Shown: positions 25,494-33,490 of the stretch, piece by piece
Numbering within the stretch: position 1 is the first letter of the stretch
How the letters are laid out: every line of letters begins with the position of its first letter
Assembly (NCBI GenBank): GCA_963795665.1
Contig: CAWCIP010000002.1
Location: 1 to 64,000, forward strand
Source of the DNA: DASUPK01 sp963795665
Lineage (GTDB): Bacteria; Actinomycetota; Thermoleophilia; Solirubrobacterales; 70-9
Reading direction: 5' to 3'
Length of the DNA stretch: 64,000 nucleotides
Program-made: the position numbers and the translations under genes
The notes under the pieces: model-generated
Seen by the model: only the letters and a program-made list of their open reading frames with translations
Databases searched by the model: none
Told to the model about the DNA's origin: nothing

Positions 25494-26321
25494 CTACGCA
25501 GCGGGCGCGCGGCAGAGGAAGAGGTGCTCCGCCGGGTCGAGCTCGCACCGGTTCACCACAGATTCGTCAAATAGCTCCACCGGGGTCCGGTCCTCGACCT
25601 CGAGGCCGGCCTCGCGCAGACGGTCCGCCAGGTCGGTGCCGTAGACGCGGACGTGGTCCTGCTGGCCGAAGGCGACCATGCGGTCGAGGGGCGCTGTGAT
25701 CGACGGGTCCTCGTAGGTGGGCCGGTCGGCTCGGTAGGGGGTGAGGACCAGCGCCAGCCCGCCCGGCGCGAGCACGCGGCGGAGCTCCGACATCGCGGCG
25801 CGGTCGTCCGGGACGTGCTCGAGGACGTGGCTGCAGAGGATCAGGTCGAAGCAGCCGTCCGGCAGGTCCATGCCGGTGATGTCGAGCCGGAGGTCGGCGG
25901 GGGCGTAGAGGTCGGCGGTGACCCGCTCGAGAGCCGGGAGGCGCTCGAACACCGGGTCGAAGAGCGGCTCCGGGGCGAAGTGGAGGAGCCGGCGGCCCGG
26001 CAGGTCTCCGCGGGCGAGCAGCAGGGCGATCGCGCGGTGGCGAGGGTGCGAGCGGCACCGCGGGCAGATGCCGCCCCAGCCGGAGAGGCGGCGGCGGGAC
26101 ATCCGCCTGAAATGGCCGCCGCAGCAGGGGCACTCGCGCCCCTCGCCGCGCAGGATCCGGGCGCTCAGGCGTCCGTTCGCGTCGGCGGCGGCGTAGAGCA
26201 CGCGGGCGAGCCGGTGGTGGCGCAGGACCCACTCGATCGCCTCCGCCATGGCGACCGCGATGCGCAGGCGCAGCGTCGGCCGCTCGAAGACCGGCCCCGC
26301 CGAGACGGGACCGTCAGCCAC
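25494..26321 (-). CDS. Methyltransferase with N-terminal zinc ribbon
   Basis: 275 aa. A helical N-terminus is followed by a four-Cys zinc-ribbon (CPCCGGHF and ICPRCRSHPRHR, residues about 64-95). A class I methyltransferase domain then shows LLHFAPEPLFDPVFE, ADLRLDITGMDLPDGCFDLI and CSHVLEHVPDDRAAM. HVLEHV and LAPGGLALVLTPYR are typical of sugar and lipid methyltransferases in surface loci. The zinc site is probably structural or for acceptor recognition. ATG 26321 overlaps the upstream GT2 gene by 8 nt, so both are in one transcript. Confidence 0.88.
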   Translation of the reverse strand: MADGPVSAGPVFERPTLRLRIAVAMAEAIEWVLRHHRLARVLYAAADANGRLSARILRGEGRECPCCGGHFRRMSRRRLSGWGGICPRCRSHPRHRAIALLLARGDLPGRRLLHFAPEPLFDPVFERLPALERVTADLYAPADLRLDITGMDLPDGCFDLILCSHVLEHVPDDRAAMSELRRVLAPGGLALVLTPYRADRPTYEDPSITAPLDRMVAFGQQDHVRVYGTDLADRLREAGLEVEDRTPVELFDESVVNRCELDPAEHLFLCRAPAA

Positions 26322-27120
26322 GGGCGCCGATCCGCCGCAGGAGCCTGACGACGCCGCGGGGCTCGGGGTGGGGCCAGGAGGAGATCCGCGGCAGGATCGC
26401 GCGCCTCGCGCCCTCGTAGGAGCGCATGATCCCCCGCTGCAGCGGGTTCCGCGCCCAGGCGAGCCGGATATCCCGCGCTTCGTTGAGCTGAACCCAGACG
26501 TCGGTCGTCGTCTTGCTGGTCGGGTGGTAGCGGAAGTTGAGCAGCGGCTCGGGCATCCTCTCGACGCGGGCGCCTCGGAGCAGGCGCAGGTAGAAGTCGT
26601 AGTCGGCGGCGTCGACGTAGCCCTCGTTCAGCGTCGGCGCCAGCTCCATCAGCTCGCGGCGCCAGATGATCGTCGGCGTGGTGACGAAGGCGCCGAAGTA
26701 GAGGTACCGGCGCCAGCTGAACTTCGGCGGCACCAGGGTCCTGAAGACGTCGCCGCGCTCGTCGACGTAGTTGACCCCCCCGAAGATCGCTCCCACCTCG
26801 GGATTCTGCTCCAGGTGCTCGAGCGCGCGGTCGACCGCCTCTGGGATGTAGGAGTCGTCGGCGTTGACCCAAGCGAGCAGATCGCCGCGCGCGAGCCGCA
26901 GGCCCTTGTTGACCGCCTCGGTCTGGCCGCTGTCGGGCTCGGAGATCCAGGTGAGGTGCGGGTCCTCCCGCCCCTCGAGCAGCTCCACCGAGCCGTCGTC
27001 GGAGTTGCCGTCGACGACGATGTGCTCATGCGGCGCGCTGAGCGCGGCCACGCTGTCGAGCGTGTCCGGCAGGAACCGGGCCATGTTGCGGGCGGGGGTG
27101 ATTACGGAGAGGAGCGCCAT
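26314..27120 (-). CDS. Family 2 glycosyltransferase
   Basis: 268 aa. LSVITPARNMARFLPDTL, HIVVDGNSDDGS and LLAWVNADDSYIPEAV (metal site) identify the GT2 group. SEPDSGQTEAVNKGL is the form of the fold also found in the GT2 enzymes at 40347 and 51194. DAADYDFYLRLLRG occupies the acceptor loop position. Soluble enzyme; donor unknown. ATG 27120 is divergent from rfbC, with only 20 nt between the two start codons, so they share one short control region. Its 3' end overlaps the zinc-ribbon methyltransferase. Confidence 0.9.
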   Translation of the reverse strand: MALLSVITPARNMARFLPDTLDSVAALSAPHEHIVVDGNSDDGSVELLEGREDPHLTWISEPDSGQTEAVNKGLRLARGDLLAWVNADDSYIPEAVDRALEHLEQNPEVGAIFGGVNYVDERGDVFRTLVPPKFSWRRYLYFGAFVTTPTIIWRRELMELAPTLNEGYVDAADYDFYLRLLRGARVERMPEPLLNFRYHPTSKTTTDVWVQLNEARDIRLAWARNPLQRGIMRSYEGARRAILPRISSWPHPEPRGVVRLLRRIGARG

Positions 27121-27140
27121 TAGGGCATCATTGCCGCCCC

Positions 27141-27692
27141 GTGGAGGTGGTGACGACCCGACTCGAGGGGCCGATCCTGGTCCAGCCGACGATCCACCGC
27201 GACAAGCGGGGGTTCTTCCTGGAGAGCTACCGGCGGGACGCCCTCGCCGAGCTGGGCATCACCGAGGAGTACGTCCAGGACAACCACTCCCGCTCCGGCA
27301 GGGGGATCGTCCGCGGCATGCACTTCCAGCCCGGCATGGCCAAGCTCGTCCGCTGCACCAGCGGCGAGGTCGTGGACGTCCTCGTCGACATCAGGAAGGG
27401 GTCGCCCACCTTCGGGGAGTGGGAGGCCTTCACCCTGAACGACGAGAGCCTCCGCCACCTGTACTGCCCGGACGGGTTCGCCCACGGCTTCTGCGTGACG
27501 AGCGAGGTCGCGGACGTGGTCTACAAGTGCTCGGCCTACTACGACCCGTCGGCCGAGAGCGGGATCGCCTACAACGATCCGGACGTCGGCATCGAGTGGC
27601 CTGACGTCGAGCTGATCCCCTCGGACCGCGACTCGAGCGCCCCGCTCCTCAAGGACGTGGAGGGCGAGCTCCCCTTCGTCTACCGGGCTTAG
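27141..27692 (+). CDS. rfbC: dTDP-4-dehydrorhamnose 3,5-epimerase
   Basis: 183 aa, the usual RfbC/RmlC length. The enzyme epimerises C3 and C5 of dTDP-4-dehydro-6-deoxyglucose on the way to dTDP-L-rhamnose. Visible features are IHRDKRGFFLESYRRDAL, VQDNHSRSGRGIVRGMHFQ with the catalytic base His61, and LYCPDGFAHGFCV with the active-site Tyr region. The partners RfbA, RfbB and RfbD are not in this window. GTG 27141. The 3' end overlaps the convergent GT2 gene by 44 nt. Confidence 0.93.
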   Translation: MEVVTTRLEGPILVQPTIHRDKRGFFLESYRRDALAELGITEEYVQDNHSRSGRGIVRGMHFQPGMAKLVRCTSGEVVDVLVDIRKGSPTFGEWEAFTLNDESLRHLYCPDGFAHGFCVTSEVADVVYKCSAYYDPSAESGIAYNDPDVGIEWPDVELIPSDRDSSAPLLKDVEGELPFVYRA

Positions 27693-28503
27693 CGTCCTCC
27701 CGGGCCCCTGCGTGAGCCCGAGGATGCCCCGGATGGAGCGAGGGGGGCCGGCCCGACTTCGGATCGAGACCGGGTCGCAGGTAGTCCCCCCGGCTCATGT
27801 ACCGCTCGAGCAGCACGTAGAGGACGATGAAGGCGTAGCGGCTGCCCATCTCCCGCAGGTCCAGCTTCGACTTGCCGGCGCTTCGGCCGCGCCAGGAGAT
27901 CGGCACGATCCCATAGCTGTGGCCCCGCACGATGGCCTTCAGCGGAATCTCGACGGTGAGGTTGAACTGATTCGCGAGCAGCGGCTGGACCGTCTCGATC
28001 ACCTCGCGCTTGTAGGCCTTGAAGGCGTTGGTGGTGTCGTCGTAGCCGTGGCGGAAGAGCGCCCGGATCCACCAGTTGACCAGCCGGTTCAGGACCAGCT
28101 TGAACCAGGGGTAGTCGCTGACCCGGCCGCGCCCGCCGACGAAGCGCGAGCCGAGCGCGCAGTCGAACCCGTCCTCCAGGATGCGGTGGTAGGCGACCAG
28201 GTCCGCGGGGTCATCGGAGCCGTCGGCCATCATGATCGCGACGGCATCGCCCTGGTAGCGGTCCAGGCCGGCCCTGACGGCGAGGCCGAACCCGCGGCTG
28301 TAGTGGCTGCGGTGGCAGTGGATCCGGGAATCCGACTCGGCCAGGTGGTCGACCACCGCGCTCGTCCCATCGACGCTGGCGTCGTCGATCACCAGGATCT
28401 CGTAGTCGATCCCCGCCTCGGACAGGGCAGCGGTCGTGCTGGTCACGCACGAGGCGATGGAGCCGGCCTCGTTGTGGGCCGGCATCACGACGGAGAGCTT
28501 CAT
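27649..28503 (-). CDS. Family 2 glycosyltransferase (dolichol-phosphate mannosyltransferase-like)
   Basis: 284 aa. LSVVMPAHNEAGSIASCV, ILVIDDASVDGTS and DAVAIMMADGSDDP with the metal-binding acidic cluster place it near the polyprenyl-phosphate hexose transferases. TNAFKAYKREVIETV and ISWRGRSAGKSKLDL are typical of that group. No clear C-terminal membrane domain exists; the tail is Pro/Arg-rich and overlaps rfbC on the other strand, so its last 25 residues may be read-through. ATG 28503 overlaps the stop of the upstream epimerase gene (ATGA). Confidence 0.88.
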   Translation of the reverse strand: MKLSVVMPAHNEAGSIASCVTSTTAALSEAGIDYEILVIDDASVDGTSAVVDHLAESDSRIHCHRSHYSRGFGLAVRAGLDRYQGDAVAIMMADGSDDPADLVAYHRILEDGFDCALGSRFVGGRGRVSDYPWFKLVLNRLVNWWIRALFRHGYDDTTNAFKAYKREVIETVQPLLANQFNLTVEIPLKAIVRGHSYGIVPISWRGRSAGKSKLDLREMGSRYAFIVLYVLLERYMSRGDYLRPGLDPKSGRPPSLHPGHPRAHAGAREDAKPGRRRGARPPRP

Positions 28504-29573
28504 GCCGGCGCGCTCACCCAGCGCTCGGCGTTGACGTCGTGGATCTGCTGCAGGATCGACTCGATCCCCTTGCTCAGCTTCCAGTTCGGGTAGTCGCGCT
28601 GGAACTCGCCGAGGTCGCTGATCCACCAGCGGTGATCGCCGATCCGGGCCTCGGGGCTGAGCTCCCAATTGAGCTCGCGGCCGGCGATCCGCTCGCAGGC
28701 CTCGATCGCCTCGAGCATCGAGCAGTTCGACTCCCGGCCGCCGCCCATGTTGTAGACGGCCGCCGAGCGAGGGGCGCGGTGAAACTCGAGAGCCGCCTCG
28801 ACCAGGTCCGAGGCGTCGATGTTGTCGCGGACCTGCTTGCCGTCGTAGCCGAAGACGGTGTACGGGGTCCCGGTGACGGCGCACTTCATCAGGTACGCGA
28901 GGAAGCCGTGAAGCCTCGCCCCGGCGTGGGACGGGCCGGTGATGCAGCCGCAGCGGAAGCAGACGGTCGGCATGTCGAAGTAGCGGCCGTACTCCTGAAC
29001 CAGCAGGTCGGCGGCCGCCTTCGAGACGCCGAAGAGGGAGTGGGTGGAGCGATCGATCGACATCGACGTGTCTATCCCCTTGAAGTAGGGATGGTCCTCG
29101 GGCAGCTCCAGGCGCCGTTCCCGCTCCTCGAGGGGGAGGAAGTTGGGCGTGTCGCCGTAGACCTTGTTGGTCGACATGAAGACGAAGGTGGCGCCGGGGG
29201 CGATCTCGCGGGTCGCCTCCAGGAGGTTCAGGGTGCCGACCGCGTTGACGCCGAAGTCCGTGTGCGGCTCGCGGGCCGCCCAGTCGTGGGATGGCTGCGC
29301 GGCGGCGTGGACAACCAGCTCCAGCCGTGAGGCGTTCTCCTGGAAGACCCGGAGCACGGTGTCGTCGTCGCGGATGTCGGCCTCGATCGCGTTGAACTCC
29401 GGATATGCGCCGACCAGCTCGTCGGTGACGTGCGAGGTGGACGCCTCGGGCCCGAAGAAGCGGGCCCGCATGTCGTTCTCGAGCCCGACCACCTCCCAGC
29501 CGCTCTCGATCAGCCGCCGGACCGAGTCCGAGCCGACGAGGCCGCCGGAGCCTGTGACGATCGCAAGCGGCAT
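28500..29573 (-). CDS. NAD-dependent epimerase, CDP-paratose 2-epimerase-like
   Basis: 357 aa extended short-chain dehydrogenase. The NAD motif is VTGSGGLVGSDSV, followed by HAAAQPSHDWA. FMSTNKVYGDTPN (the STNKVYG form) and FGVSKAAADLLVQEYGRY, with a Ser-Lys pair, match CDP-paratose/tyvelose 2-epimerases. The usual catalytic Tyr before VSK appears as Phe here (SLFGVSK), which is odd and should be checked. A second homolog lies immediately upstream. No genes for CDP-glucose or CDP-paratose synthesis are seen, so the real substrate may be another nucleotide sugar. ATG 29573; overlaps the following GT2. Confidence 0.82.
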   Translation of the reverse strand: MPLAIVTGSGGLVGSDSVRRLIESGWEVVGLENDMRARFFGPEASTSHVTDELVGAYPEFNAIEADIRDDDTVLRVFQENASRLELVVHAAAQPSHDWAAREPHTDFGVNAVGTLNLLEATREIAPGATFVFMSTNKVYGDTPNFLPLEERERRLELPEDHPYFKGIDTSMSIDRSTHSLFGVSKAAADLLVQEYGRYFDMPTVCFRCGCITGPSHAGARLHGFLAYLMKCAVTGTPYTVFGYDGKQVRDNIDASDLVEAALEFHRAPRSAAVYNMGGGRESNCSMLEAIEACERIAGRELNWELSPEARIGDHRWWISDLGEFQRDYPNWKLSKGIESILQQIHDVNAERWVSAPA

Positions 29574-29575
29574 CG

Positions 29576-30661
29576 TCAGTTCGTCCTTGCCGCCGCGTCG
29601 AGCCCGAGCGCCTCGGCGAGGCTCGACTCGTTCGCGGCGGCCCACCGGTGGATGTCGGAGAGCGTCTGGCGGGGGTCCCGGCGCGGGCGCCACTCGGTCC
29701 GCTCGAAGAGCCGAGCGCAATCGGCGATGAAGATGGGGACGTCGCCCTGTCTGGTCTCGGGCACCCGCTCGATCGCGACCTCGTTGCCGGTCAGCTCCCT
29801 GCAGATCCCCGTCGTCTCCACCAGCGAGAGGCTGTTTTCGCGCCCGCCGCCGACGTTGCCCACGAAGCCCGCCCAGCCCGCGGGATCCAGGAGCTGCTCC
29901 TCCACGAGCTCGACCAGGTCGTCCACGTGCAGCAGGTCGCGGACCTGCTTTCCCTCACCGCCATAGCCGATGTAGCTCAGCGGCAGGCCGAGCTGGTGGT
30001 GGAGGATCCAGAAGGCGAACACCCCCTGGTCGACCTTGCCCATCTGCCACGGCCCGGTGATCACGCCGCAGCGGTCGATCGCCGTTCGCAGCCCGAAGCC
30101 CTCCGCGTACTCCTCGATCAGGAGCTCAGCGGACAGCTTGGTCGCTCCGTAGAGGCTGCGGGCCCCCTCCATCGGGAAGTCCTCGGAGATCCCCGCGGAT
30201 GACGCCCCCGGTATCGCCTGCTCGTCCGTGAGCTCGAACCGGGTCCGCCGCTCGTTGTACTTGAGCTCGTTCTGAGGCCGCACCGGATAGACGCGGCTGG
30301 TGGAGAGGAAGATCAGCTGGGCGTCATCGCGGCGCGCCAGCTCGAGGCAGTTGTAGGCGCCGGTCAGGTTCGTGTGAACGGTGTAGGCGGTCTCGCCGTC
30401 GGCACCGGCGAGCGCGGACGGCTCGGCGGAGCATTCGACCAGCGCGTCGACGGGCTCGATCTCCATGAGCTCGTCGAGGCTGCGAACGTCACCCCTGGCG
30501 AACTCGATCCCGGCCTCCTCCAGGCGGGGCAGGTTCAGCTCCGAGCCGCGCCGGTGGAGGTTGTCGTAGGCGATCAGCTCCCAGCCCGGATGGCGGGCGG
30601 CGAGGGAAATACCGAGATTGGCGCCCACGAAGCCGGCACCGCCTGTGATCAGGACGCGCAT
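29576..30661 (-). CDS. NAD-dependent epimerase, CDP-paratose 2-epimerase-like
   Basis: 361 aa. The N-terminus VLITGGAGFVGANLGISLAA and YDNLHRRGSELNLPRLEE are close to the CDP-paratose 2-epimerase pattern (DNLSRRGS...NL). FLSTSRVYPVRPQN and LYGATKLSAELLIEEYAEGF carry the Ser/Tyr/Lys catalytic residues, with Tyr present here. Its paralog at 28500 starts 2 nt after this gene's stop, so the two are co-translated and may form a heteromer in which only this one has the Tyr. ATG 30661; divergent from gmd. Confidence 0.85.
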   Translation of the reverse strand: MRVLITGGAGFVGANLGISLAARHPGWELIAYDNLHRRGSELNLPRLEEAGIEFARGDVRSLDELMEIEPVDALVECSAEPSALAGADGETAYTVHTNLTGAYNCLELARRDDAQLIFLSTSRVYPVRPQNELKYNERRTRFELTDEQAIPGASSAGISEDFPMEGARSLYGATKLSAELLIEEYAEGFGLRTAIDRCGVITGPWQMGKVDQGVFAFWILHHQLGLPLSYIGYGGEGKQVRDLLHVDDLVELVEEQLLDPAGWAGFVGNVGGGRENSLSLVETTGICRELTGNEVAIERVPETRQGDVPIFIADCARLFERTEWRPRRDPRQTLSDIHRWAAANESSLAEALGLDAAARTN

Positions 30662-30739
30662 CGTGGGGTGCGAGGTTAACCCCTGGCCCCTGGCCCGGTT
30701 AGCCGCCGTCTTCTGCCACCATCCCCGCTGCCCGGAGCC

Positions 30740-31816
30740 ATGAACGAGCCGCAGACGAACGAGCCGCACCCATACCTGCCCCGGGTTCCCGGGACCGGCA
30801 AGCGTGCCCTGATCACCGGGATCTCGGGCCAGGACGGGTCCTACCTGGCAGAGCTCCTGCTCGAGAAGGGCTACGAGGTCCACGGCATCGTCAGGCGCTC
30901 GTCGAGCCTCAACACCCAGCGGATCGATCACCTCTACCAGGACCCGCACGAGTCGGGGGTAAAGCTCTTCACGCACTACGGGGACCTCACCGATTCCGTC
31001 GCCCTGGTCAAGCTGCTCTACGAGCTCCGGCCGGACGAGATCTACCACCTCGGCGCGCAGAGCCACGTCCGGGTCTCGTTCGACATCCCGGAATACACCT
31101 TCGACGTGACCGGTGCCGGGACCGTCCGCCTGCTCGAGGCGGTCCGCGAGGCCGGGGTCAGTCCCCGCTTCTACCAGGCCTCCTCCTCCGAGATGTTCGG
31201 TGCGGCTCCCCCTCCGCAGAACGAGTCAACCCCGTTCCATCCGCGCAGCCCCTACGGCGTCGCCAAGGTCGCGGCCTACTGGGCGACGGTGAACTATCGA
31301 GAGGCCTACGACATGTTCGCCGTCAACGGGATCCTCTTCAATCACGAGTCACCGCGCCGCGGCGAGACCTTCGTCACCCGCAAGATCACCCGCGCGGTGG
31401 CGCGGATCGCGGCCGGGCTGCAGGACAAGCTCTACCTCGGCAACCTCGACGCGCAGCGCGACTGGGGATACGCACCGGACTACGTCGAGGCGATGTGGCT
31501 GATGCTGCAGGCCGACGAGCCCGAGGACTTCGTGATCGCCACCGGCGAGACCCACACCGTGCGCGAGGCCGCCGAGATCGCCTTCGCCCGCCAGGGCCTC
31601 GATCCGGATGAGCACCTCGAGATCGACCCGAAGTACTACCGGCCCTCCGAGGTCGACGTCCTCCTTGGGGACGCGAGCAAGGCGAAGGAGAAGCTCGGCT
31701 GGGAGGCAAAGGTCCGGTTCAAGGATCTGGTCGAGCTGATGGTCGACGCCGACGTCGCCGCGCTCTCCGACCAGCTCGCGGGCAAGGTGACCCGCTATAG
31801 CCACGAGGGCGTCTGA
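30740..31816 (+). CDS. gmd: GDP-mannose 4,6-dehydratase (first copy)
   Basis: 358 aa. Gmd makes GDP-4-keto-6-deoxy-mannose, precursor of GDP-fucose and GDP-rhamnose. The NADP motif lies in ALITGISGQDGSYLAELLLE. GIVRRSSSLNTQRIDHLY is diagnostic for Gmd, as are FYQASSSEMFG and FHPRSPYGVAKV with the catalytic Ser/Glu/Tyr/Lys. FNHESPRRGETFVTRKI follows. Seventeen extra residues precede the usual start; ATG 30740 is used. A methyltransferase gene follows after 4 nt. A second, broken gmd lies at 43670-44636, and the next pathway enzyme (GDP-fucose synthase) at 47477. Confidence 0.95.
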   Translation: MNEPQTNEPHPYLPRVPGTGKRALITGISGQDGSYLAELLLEKGYEVHGIVRRSSSLNTQRIDHLYQDPHESGVKLFTHYGDLTDSVALVKLLYELRPDEIYHLGAQSHVRVSFDIPEYTFDVTGAGTVRLLEAVREAGVSPRFYQASSSEMFGAAPPPQNESTPFHPRSPYGVAKVAAYWATVNYREAYDMFAVNGILFNHESPRRGETFVTRKITRAVARIAAGLQDKLYLGNLDAQRDWGYAPDYVEAMWLMLQADEPEDFVIATGETHTVREAAEIAFARQGLDPDEHLEIDPKYYRPSEVDVLLGDASKAKEKLGWEAKVRFKDLVELMVDADVAALSDQLAGKVTRYSHEGV

Positions 31817-31820
31817 ACAC

Positions 31821-32733
31821 GTGGCAGACGCGAGCGCTTCCCGTCTCGGGTACTGCAAGCTGTGCGAGCTCGAGGACTTCCGGGATCCCGATCTGCACAG
31901 CGTGATCAGGGACATGGCAGGGGTCGGTCGCCGAGCGCCCGGACTACCCGGACGGGGAGGAGCACCGCAAGCCCTGGGAGGTGGCGATGACCGCGCGCGC
32001 CCTGCGCGACTTCGGCGCGCTTCGCGAGGATGCCGAGATTCTCGGAGTGGGAGCGGGCACCGAGGCGACCATCTTCTGGCTCACCCGGCACGTCAAGCGG
32101 GTCTTCGCCACCGACCTCTACCTGACCGAGGACTCCTGGTCGGCGATGGACTCGGGTGCGGGGATGCTCCACGCGCCCGAGAAGGAGACGACCCTCGACT
32201 GGAACCCGCGGCGGCTGGTCGTCCAGCACATGGATGCGCTCGACCTGCGCTACGAGGACGACTCCTTCGACGGGATCTTCTCCTCCGGATCGATCGAGCA
32301 TTTCGGTGACCTCGACAACATCCGGAAGAGCGTGGAGGAGATGTACCGGGTGGTGCGTCCGGGAGGGGTGGTCGCCCTGGCGACGGAGTTCCGGCTCGCG
32401 GGACCGCCGCCCGGGATGCCCGGCACCGTGCTGTTCGACGAATCGGAGCTGCGTCAGGTGCTGCTGGACGGCATGGACTGGGAGCCCGCCTCACCGCTGG
32501 ATTTCTCGATCTCGGAGGAGACGATGAGCAGCCCGGTCGAGTTCTCGTCGCTCTTCGAGACGATCGGCCGGGGTCCGAGCATCGTGGATCGGGTCCGGGC
32601 GCGTCTCGGCAAGGAGCTGCCGCCGCCGGCGATTCGCCATCTGCCGACCCCCTATCCGCACATCGTGCTGCGCCTGGACGACCATCTGTGGACCAGCGTG
32701 CACGTGGCGCTGATCAAGCCCGCGCGCGTCTGA
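31821..32733 (+). CDS. CKLC-type methyltransferase (one inserted base)
   Basis: A class I methyltransferase with an unusual N-terminal mini-motif LGYCKLCELEDFRDPDLHSV. The SAM region ILGVGAGTEATIFWLTRHV and FDGIFSSGSIEHFGDLDNI follow in a different frame. Dropping one G from the GGGG run at about 31920-31923 joins them (MAGSVAERPDYPDG) and gives 303 aa. The longest intact frame alone starts at ATG 31981. A homolog with the same CKLC start lies next to the second gmd (42992-43639). The gmd-methyltransferase pairing occurs twice, so a role in modifying a GDP-deoxysugar-derived residue is plausible. Confidence 0.8.
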
Positions 32734-32753
32734 ACCTCTGCTTCAATCCGAGC

Positions 32754-33490
32754 GTGCCAGATCCCCGGCAAGACCGCGCGGTGGGTGGGCCGCCTCTGGA
32801 GAGGGCCAAGCGCAGCCTGATGCTGCTGGCGATCCGCATGCTGCGGCTGGCCCTTCGCCTGCTCACCCTGCCGCTGCAGAGCTTCGCACGGAGGTGATCT
32901 CGCTTCGCGCCGCCGCGGTCGAGTCGCTCGCCTACGTGGGCGTCGAGCTTCGCCGCCTGGGCGATCTCGTCGAGGACGGCGCAGCGTCGAGGGGGCCGGC
33001 GGCCACCGGCGAAGCCACCACGCTCGTCGAGGCCCCGTTCGCCTTCCGGTCGCTCGGCGGGGTCGAGGCGCCGGGGCCGGTGCTCGTGGCCGGCCCCGCC
33101 GGGCGCGAGATCGGCCGCTCGCTTTCCTCGCTCGGCTACGAGGTGACGCTGGTCGATGGCAGGCTCGCTGATTTCGACGCCGATGACCATCGCTTCCAGG
33201 CCGTTCTCTACATGGGAGGGCCGGCGCAACCGGCTCCTGGCGAGCTCGAGCGAATCCGCGACCTGCTCGCGGACGGCGGAGTGCTCGTCATCAGCATCGC
33301 GTTCGGCCTCTCCGGGTCCAACGGCTATGACGAGGGCGTCATGGACGAGCTGCTGGCCGATTGGGCGGTCGCCGACCGGATGGTGGTTGCGAGCACCCCG
33401 GGCCGGGGCTGGGAGCCGATCCGGAACGGCTCGACGCCCGAGCGCGGGATCGCGCTGGTCGCGGCGAGGCGCGCAGTCCCCACGGGCTGA
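32754..33490 (+). CDS. Amphipathic-helix plus Rossmann-like protein (probably one split gene)
   Basis: Two pieces are seen. The first, from GTG 32754 to TGA 32895-32897, encodes 47 aa with a basic amphipathic helix (KRSLMLLAIRMLRLALRLLT). The second starts at GTG 32894 and encodes 198 aa with VLVAGPAGREIGRSLSSLGY and LLADGGVLVISI, which look like a degenerate methyltransferase fold. They meet at GTGA. A missing G at about 32890 would fuse them, and the fused start (helix, then VESLAYVGVELRRL) resembles the coiled-coil protein at 45832-46158, which also precedes a GT4 gene. Two coupled genes remain possible. Function unknown. Confidence 0.6.

Noticed and set aside
28500..30661. A complete CDP-tyvelose pathway
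   Set aside because: Only epimerase-like genes are present. The cytidylyltransferase, 4,6-dehydratase, C3-dehydrase and paratose synthase are missing from the window.
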